This document shows, one piece after another, positions 57,150-64,000 of a DNA stretch of 64,000 nt. The notes under the pieces are model-generated. The model saw only the letters and a list, made by a program, of their open reading frames with translations. It searched no databases and was not told the DNA's origin. A program made the position numbers and the translations under genes. This DNA is from Pseudocercospora fijiensis CIRAD86 (lineage: Eukaryota; Ascomycota; Dothideomycetes; Mycosphaerellales; Mycosphaerellaceae): NCBI RefSeq assembly GCF_000340215.1, contig NW_006921532.1, positions 1 to 64,000 of the forward strand, written 5' to 3'. The first letter of the stretch is position 1. The number at the start of each line of letters is the position of its first letter.

Positions 57150-59900
57150 GGCTCTAGGATCTAGTTACGGTCGTAGAGTGTCTCGAACTTATAAGACAGA
57201 CGTCTATATTTATCGACGTCTATACCGTTCTTCTTAAGGTTAGAACCTAAATCTAGGAGGTTCTTAACTTAGCGCTAACTAAAGCGGACAATCGACGCTA
57301 TATTATATACGTAGTTGCGAATAACTATAGTAGTAATAATAGCTATACTATTCTACGGTTGCAACTTATATAATACGTCGGTCTAATTAGCCTTAGGGTT
57401 GCCTACCGTATAACCCTCGTCGGCCGCGATAAGAGAGAAGGAGTTTTCGGGGATAAGTAGAACGTTTAATATTATAAGGTCCGCCTACTAGAGGTTAGTA
57501 AGCGTAGTACCTCTATCCTCGTCGTCTAAGATATCGCCCGCGAGGCCGTCGACGTCCTCGTTATCTTCGTTAATAGCTATAGTTCGCTTCTTAGAGACCC
57601 TAACGGTCGATCCGACCTTAAGGATCTATCTAGATAGTACTTAGTAGGTAGTAAGTACTAGATTGCGCGATGTCTATTCGTTATCGCCGTTCTAGGTAGC
57701 TAACTAACTCTTTAGAGCCTCGAGGTTCGTAGGGATAGGCGTAGACTTAGTAAACTAATTATCTCGCTAATTCTTCTTAATACCGAGTAAATAGAACGTA
57801 TATATATAGATATACTTAGAACGGTTACTCTCTAAATCGTAGAAGTATATACCGGTATTAGTAAGCTAAGCCGTAAGACTATTCGGTAGGTAGACGATAA
57901 TCGGTAGGCGGTATTTAGGGCGTAGACTAAGCTCCGCTCTAGCCTTATTTATAGAGGTATTACGATTAAATACCTCGTCGCTAGCTTGTATCTTCTCGAT
58001 AATATTACGCTTTTTAGACATTTAGTCGAGAGGGAACTAGTTAGGATAGTCTACTAGGTACTTTATAGTAGTATTAGTTATTACGACGCTTACGCGGGAA
58101 CGGACTTTATCTAGATAAGAAAAGTTAGTAAAGGTTTCGTTAGTAGGAAGGAACTTTAGGCGTATACCTAAAAATTATAACGATCGGAAATAATAAAACT
58201 TTAAGCGCGTACCTAAATCTCGTAAGAATAGGTACGTACCTAAAGTTTTATAATAAATCGTAGGGAAAGCTTACTATCGTAGACCTTAATCTAGCGGGTA
58301 GTCTCTTTCGCTATCTCGTAGATCGTAACGAGGACCTAAATAGTCTTACCGAGGCTAATATCGTCGCCTATAATAGCGAACCGAGTAGGAGAGAGCATTA
58401 TACGCTTAAGGTACGCTATACTAGTTACCTACTAAGGCTACAAGCTTAGCCCGTAGTATATAGCCTTAAACCCTAACTTAGTAAAGCTATCTAGTACGCT
58501 TAATATTTCGGGTATAATATCGAGCGAAGTATAGGCGTCCTCGAACGTAGGTACCTTAGCGCTCTTCTAGTTTATAGCGGAGTTAATAAGCGTAAACATC
58601 TTACTATCGATAACTAGGGTGCTATCGGTGTTATAAGCGCTAGTACGCTTGTTATTAGTATCTTCGGCGTAACGCTATTAGAAGGCTTATACTTCGCCTA
58701 TATTAACCTTAGGTATTACGGTATCGAACCTTAGGCGCTCGATCTTAGTAGGATCGCTAAAAAGCTATAGATACAGACGCGCGCTACCGGTAGTAAGGAT
58801 AATATTATTAATATAGGCGATGCGCGCCTTATTATTAGCAAAGTTGTCTAGGCGTAGGCTAGTCCCTAGATTTATATTACCGCGCTTAGACAAAATATCG
58901 AACGTCTTAAGCGTAGTATCTAGATCGGTATTACCTTATATACGCTATATCTCCGTAGTAGTAGATCTATCGTATAGACCCTTCTTAACGAGGTTTAGCA
59001 ATGTCTCTATAATATTGCCTATATACTCTTCCTACTCTTTAGTATTTACTCGGCTAGCCTTCGGGTCGATATAGACCGGGGTAGTAGTAGTAGCGACGCG
59101 GGAGATCCTTATCGGCTCGAGTAATAGGTTAACCGAGGCATTATTGTTCTTATTCTTTATCTTATTATATAGGTATAAGAGTAGCAGTCCTCGATAGAGG
59201 TCTTCTCCGTATATCTCTAGTTCTAGGACTAGGTAGACTAGCTAGAGAGTAGGTCTATAAAGCGTAGTAGGAGTGCCTACGAAGAACGTAGGAATATACG
59301 CTAGATCTAGCCGATCGATTATAGGATCGAGGGAGTCTAGAATAACCTTTATCTTCTATACGGCGCGGATACAGACAAAGGCTATACGCTTTAGGTTGCC
59401 CTTAACGGTATCGGGATAGCGCGGGCCTATAAGAGCGCAATCTGCCTCGTCGTCGTCCTCCGCTATTATACTCTTAACCTTAATCTAGCCTTTAGTAAAG
59501 CTAGAAATAGTCTTAAGGATCTTATTCGGCGTAAGCTAGAGTCGGTAGCTCTACTAGTTACCGCTATCTTTCTCGTCGATATCTATCTTATCGACGTCGT
59601 TATTAGAGTCTTACTCTACTATATCGTCTAAACCTTAGGCGTCTTCGCTATCGCTAACGTGTTCTAATAAAACGGGCTATTTACCCTTACGCTTAGTCGG
59701 TCTAGCTTTGCGCCGAGTGCCCGCTAGGGGTCTAGCGTACTTAGCCGACGCGCTCTCGTATTTACTAAATGTTCGCTATAATAACTTAGTACTGTTCTAG
59801 AGAGGAGAATTAAGAATATAGAAACTTTAGGCGTATACCTAAATTATAAACCTTCGAAGAAACTTTAGGTACGCACCTATTTAATATATAGAATAGATAT
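57150..59900 (-). pseudogene. SNF2-family helicase, RIP-inactivated (copy 2, with motif II)
   Basis: 58,138-59,900 repeats the N-terminal and Walker A part of the helicase at 2.46-6.9 kb (motif I near 58,340-58,400, GDDISLGKTI). The gene then continues, after an intron (58,111-58,274), into sequence absent from copy 1. An in-frame ATG lies at 58,021-58,019, and LIAADEGYTVGNPKANQTDV occurs near 57,450. That is SNF2 motif II, DEGH with His mutated to Tyr, and it is followed by a motif III-like IAIITTIVIRNYV. Recognisable helicase sequence ends near 57,150, so the C-terminal lobe is missing here. Copies 1 and 2 are thus complementary fragments of one gene type. Confidence 0.8.
58111..58274 (-). 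other. Intron with PalA elements (helicase copy 2, after Walker A)
   Basis: Donor GATA|GTAAGCTTTC, branch TTTACTAACTTT and acceptor TTATCTAG|. The phase-1 join continues the frame into the motif II exon. The interior carries a PalA half (58,150-58,172) and a full pair (58,195-58,249). The position and phase match the PalB introns of paralogues 2 and 3. Confidence 0.78.
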
Positions 59901-60017
59901 ATACCTAAAGTTTTATCTTTAGAGTTAACTTAAGGCGTATACCTAAATCGTAGTGTTTTAAGGAAACTTTAGGTGCGCACCTATTTAACGCGCAGAATAG
60001 GTATATACCTAAAGTTT
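59860..60017. repeat. Two PalA elements (copy 2 of 6,920-7,078)
   Basis: Full pairs at 59,860-59,914 and 59,963-60,017, in the same positions as in copy 1. Confidence 0.8.
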
Positions 60018-60059
60018 TATCTTTTAAGTAGAATCGATATAACGGTAAAGAAAAAAAAG

Positions 60060-60582
60060 AATAAAAAAAAGGGGGTATACTTAGGCCTATTATACTTACG
60101 ACGCGATATAAGTAGAAATACTTAAACGCTAGCTCGAGCTTCGCTATTATACGTACGAACTAGTCGCCGACTAGGATCTCTATAGCTCCTACGGTAGTCT
60201 CGTTCTTAATAGATCTAGCGGAGTAGGCGGCTATATAGATACCTTAACTATAGGATAGGGCCGTTGCTACGCCGCGGGTCTTGTCTATAATATCCTTAAA
60301 GCTATTAACGCGACCTTCCTTAAACCTCTGCTCGGCTAGGTTAAGCTTATCTTAGTCTATCTCTATACCGATAGTCTTATCCTACTTAGCTTTAGTTGAC
60401 TTCTTAGGCGTATTAGCGGTCTTAGCCTTCTTTGCTAGCGACTCTTTTAGGGAAGGATCGCTAAGGCTAAGTAGTAGGGTATACTGCTTCTTAGTAGTAG
60501 ACGTCGGGGTTTAGGGCGGGTCGCTTAGCGGACTAGTGCCTAATTTGCGCTTACGCGCGCTAGGGATAAGTAGGGAACTTAT
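60060..60582 (-). pseudogene. Small unrecognised Lys-rich protein (copy 2)
   Basis: Second copy of 7,090-7,643 with the same frame and the same mutated start (ATA at 60,582-60,580). A few sites keep G or C where copy 1 has A or T, and the reverse. Confidence 0.5.
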
Positions 60583-60944
60583 AGCTACAGTTTTTTCGCG
60601 ATTATAGTAATATATTTCTTTCGAAAATGGTTTAACTGTTAGTGTTTTTAAAGAAACTTTAGGTATATACCTATTCTAGTGCTAGTAATAGTAAGTGCTA
60701 CGGAAGGTTAATATTAATGTTTAAGTTAAGAAGAGGGAGCAGGTTTGTAAAAGAAGAAAAGTTGTATTACATACGGACTACGTATTTGCCGCTAGCGGCA
60801 TATCCCGCGTCTAATAGCGATGTTTGCTTTTAACGCTTACCCGTACTAGTGTTAGGTAATAGCCTATAAGGTTATATAAGGTTATGTAAGGTATAACGTA
60901 AGGAAATTTTAGGTGCGTACCTAAAGTTCTATTAAACGCTTATT

Positions 60945-62577
60945 ATTGCTACTTACTATAACAACCTTATACTACTATCTAATTAAGGCGAGGATATTAT
61001 TCTCCGAACTATCGATCGAGCTAAAGGATTAAATCCTACGCTACCTAGTAAACGTTAGGTATAGAGACTATAAAGTCTAGGTTACTTATAACTATAGCAT
61101 AGATAGGGAGTAGTAGATACAATATAAGCGCTAGCCGGCGGGGTTCGGTATCGATAGTTAGACTCGAACTATCGCGTAGGATTAGATATATACGGCGGTC
61201 CTAGTCGCTCTCTATATTAACGGTAGTCCCGAATTGCGACCCTTATTATATATGCCTATACTTACTAACTACGGCGACGAAGCGGTTCGGATAGTAATAG
61301 CGAGTATGCGGCCTAGTCTCCGGTTTAGCGAGGTCGTAATTAAGACGAAGTCGGATCCTCCTTTGCCTATTAAGAAGCGTAAACGCTACTTCTCGTTATT
61401 GCCGGTACGGAGTTTAACGATATATATCCGTATACTCTCGATTATATAGGGTAGTTGCTTGCTACCTTATTATCCTTAGCGGCTAGCGCCGACGCCTAAG
61501 AATATACTATAGGAGACGTCTTATAAGGTATTAATTAATGCGAGTAGCTATAATAATAGTAGGCCTAGTACGATAGCACAATTGTTAGCCGCATTTAGAC
61601 CGCTATATAGTCTCGGGAATAACCTTTACCTATGCGATAGAGAACGTAGTTAAAGGAGGCTCGACGAACATATTAACTTAAGCTTAGAGAGTATACTAAG
61701 GTAGTAGTCGCGGTCTATATACGACTAATTACTATTCGTTAAGCACCTCGTAGACAACCTCTACTTAAGTTATTATAATGCATTCTTCGGGTGTCGTAGC
61801 TCGGCGTTAGTATCTCTACGACTCTACGACGTCGCCCTTATATATTTCCAGTTTGTATAGACCTTACGTTCTAGACTCTAGGATATACGAGATAAGGATC
61901 GGCGGTAGTTAAAAGACGTATAGCAAAGTACGGATAGATTAGCGGTATATACTAGATTTTGCTTAATGTCGGTCGCACTCGTATACGGCAGTTTTATATA
62001 TAATATTCTAGTTTCTCGTACGGTATAGCTATAGTCGCCGGATTGTAGGAAGCACTAGTATTTATATTAGATTGTTACCGATCTAGGTAATAAGACTAAA
62101 GGTATATTTAGCCTTAAGCGTTATACTCGGTATAGACTCGATAAGAAAACTTAGCTATTAATGCAGTATCGCTTCTTAGTTTATTACTATCTACCGGACT
62201 TTAACGTTACGATAGCGGATATTAAGGCGCTTCGCTATAACCTTAAACTACTATATAGCGAGATAGAGTACAAGATCGGAATCGGGGCATTTAACCTCGA
62301 AGGTAACGTTAAAGTCTTAGGAACGATTATATATTAGTAGCGCTATAGTATCGCCTACCTAGCGAACGGTATAGCAGATATAACTCTAATCGAACTTCTA
62401 GAGAGGGAGGAGGCGTACGATAACGATATTACGCTCGTCGTGCTATAGCGACTAAGTATAGCGAAGGAACGCGAGCTACTAGTAATAGAAGAGGGTACGG
62501 CTACTCTACGTAAAGTATCGATAGAGGAAGAGAACCCTACGCTACTTAAAGGTAATATTCTTAGATTAGGTATATAA
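60945..62577 (+). pseudogene. Unrecognised ~540-codon protein (copy 2)
   Basis: Second copy of 8,005-9,638, ending at TAA 62,575-62,577. The stretch 61,234-61,449 is open here (RPLLYMPILTNYGDEAVRIV) because two TAG of copy 1 are intact codons. This shows that the stops in copy 1 are mutations and supports the reading frame. Confidence 0.65.
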
Positions 62578-63222
62578 TACTACGATTACAGAAATAGTCT
62601 CCGCAATATTAAATTATATAAATAATTATATAAGCATGTAAATAAGTAACAACGTCTTTATTTAATCAATTATAGTCCTTCTAGCTTATATAACTACGTA
62701 ATAATTTCGTTCCTTAAGTAGTTAACTATATAAAGAATTTAGGGCCTATTAAGTAAAGTTAGTCTACCTCGTTATCGTCCTCGATAACCCTATAGTATAT
62801 ATAAGGGTTAAGAGCTACAGTGATCTATATATTAAGTAGACAGTATAATAGAATATCTAGCGGTGTTCTATAGCTCCGAGTGAATATAGATCGCTATATA
62901 TAGTAGTAGAGAACGCCTCTTCCGAGATACTAATTTCCGACTTTATAGGTCGAGATTTCTACCTATACTACGAGGCTCTATCTCTAATAGTATAGTATAG
63001 CTTCCGGATAAAGAGAGGTTAGTACTATATAGCAATTTTGTTATTCTAAGCATATAGAACAATAATAGTGTAATAGAATCCTATTATTCTCGACGCTAGT
63101 CTAGCAAAGTCGATAAAGCAATAAACCTAGATTATACGCTATTATATACGATAGGCTATCTGTTTATTTAGTAGTGCGCTAGTCGCTCGCTATTTAATCT
63201 TATTTAAGCGCTATCTACTTAG

Positions 63223-63333
63223 GCGCTGCTGCAAGAGGGCGTGGACATCACGGCGCGCCTGGGCGGGCGCTACTTTGGCGGCATCCTCTACGGCGCCATG
63301 GCGAAATACGGCCACCCCTGCACGCCACGGGGC
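63223..63333 (+). other. Un-mutated GC-rich coding scrap, ankyrin-like
   Basis: These 111 bp are about 71% GC, keep many CpA and TpG, and are open for exactly 37 codons (ALLQEGVDITARLGGRYFGG at the start, then ILYGAMAKYGHPCTPRG). The pattern LLxxGxDxxAxxGGxYxxxLxxAxxxGH resembles fungal ankyrin repeats. The flanks are colinear with copy 1, where 119 different bases (10,284-10,402, most of a PalA element) sit at this place. It is either a filler insertion after RIP or an assembly chimera. Confidence 0.75.
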
Positions 63334-63470
63334 TTCTTTATTAGTATACACTTATTGTATAACTACGGTTTTAGGCGTACGCCCGAAGTTTTTGCTATTG
63401 TCGGCGCTATCTAGTAGCCGTATTAAGCGGCAGCTATACCTAGTGTTCGGCTAGCCTTGCCTTACTATTT

Positions 63471-64000
63471 CGCGACGGAATCTACTCGTCGTTATCGTCG
63501 TCGTCGGCAGACGTAGAGTTACTATTATCTAGCCCTCTTAGTCGCTAAATCTGTCGCATCGCTATAAAGCAGTTAATAAGATCTTCGCTAATTATCTACT
63601 ATCCTTAATTACAGAGCAGATTAGGAGTATAGCGGTATATTATATAAAGTTAGTTCTTCTTTTTTACAGTACTAACGAGCGACTAATGCTACGGGATAGT
63701 ACTATTCTAGATAAGGTTACTCGCGCTAACTAGGACGGCGGCTACCTACTTTACCTAGTATTAAGCGGTAGTGCCGGGTATTTTCTTCTATCGAATAGCT
63801 TAATAGATTTTGCTTTTATCGTAAGTAGGGAGGATGCGTATCTAATTTATTATATAACGCCCTATACTATACTTAAACTGTTACGCAATATCTAGGTAAT
63901 CCTGACTAAGTAAGGCGAGTACGTCGAAATAGTACCTCGCCTACCTACGCTATAGTCGGCGTTCCTAGCTATTGCGGCGAAAACCGTCGTCCTAGTTAAA
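63471..64000 (+). pseudogene. Large unrecognised protein, 5' part (copy 3, cut by window end)
   Basis: Matches 10,540-11,069, the beginning of the large plus-strand gene, and continues past the window edge. The same frame is readable (DGGYLLYLVLSGSAGYFLLS). Confidence 0.6.

Larger units (their letters stand above)
58138..64000. repeat. Segmental duplication S2, copy 2
   Basis: Colinear with 5,203-11,069 except for the replaced segment 63,223-63,333. The differences are mainly CpA/TpG versus TpA, with some CpG versus TpG/CpA. Confidence 0.93.

Noticed and set aside
57062..57150. An 89-bp MITE bounded by 11-bp inverted repeats
   Set aside because: No target-site duplication is visible and there is only one copy in the window, so it is noted only as part of the less mutated island.
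1..64000. tRNA, rRNA or snRNA genes
   Set aside because: No cloverleaf with conserved A and B boxes or rRNA segment was recognised; RIP would also obscure CA/TG-containing boxes, so absence is not proven.

Overview
This window is a chromosome end of a filamentous ascomycete (probably Pezizomycotina; the species cannot be named). It opens with about 290 bp of CCCTAA repeats, so base 1 is at or near a left telomere. Nearly everything after that carries the signature of repeat-induced point mutation (RIP). CpA and TpG dinucleotides are almost absent, TpA is in large excess and CpG is retained. Glutamine and tryptophan codons have become TAG or TAA, and ATG has mostly become ATA. As a result no intact long gene survives. 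The annotation is therefore of pseudogenes, read by treating in-frame TAG/TAA as mutated Gln/Trp codons and by comparing duplicated copies. Boundaries are approximate unless a base is argued for.

Layout. 1-2.5 kb: telomere, variant hexamers, short tandem repeats and a solo LTR. 2.5-7.6 kb (minus): an SNF2-family helicase pseudogene and a small upstream gene. 8-9.6 kb (plus): an unrecognised ~540-codon gene. 10.5-15 kb (plus): a large unrecognised gene ending in coding minisatellites. 16.3-17.6 kb (minus): a truncated UPF1-like SF1 helicase of the NFX1/ZNFX1/SAD-3 type, followed by 273-bp repeats and a scrap of telomere repeat. 18.3-20.7 kb (minus): a truncated Ty3/gypsy element (LTR, gag with a mutated zinc knuckle, protease). 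20.7-26.7 kb repeats 12.3-18.3 kb.

26.7-45 kb: minus-strand pseudogenes, including two further SNF2-type paralogues (about 29.3-35.7 and 37.3-41.65 kb) and two short stubs. Four near-identical TATA-containing 5' modules lie upstream of these genes. 46-54.4 kb: three unrecognised plus-strand pseudogenes. 55.6-57.1 kb: a less mutated minus-strand unknown gene. 57.1-64 kb: a second copy of 5.2-11.07 kb, preceded by helicase sequence that the first copy lacks. It runs off the window edge.

Two families of short paired palindromes run through the window. PalA (core TTTAGGTAYRTACCTAAA) dominates the outer parts, and PalB (core TTTRCCGGCYRGYAAA) dominates 28-56 kb. Several copies sit inside spliceosomal introns whose GT, TACTAAC-type branch site and AG survive. 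In three helicase paralogues the intron just after the Walker A block is in the same phase and carries PalA or PalB. Duplication breakpoints also fall at or beside these palindromes. One 111-bp GC-rich, wholly un-mutated, ankyrin-like coding scrap replaces a PalA copy at 63.2 kb. These palindromic intron-resident elements are the best candidate for something undescribed.
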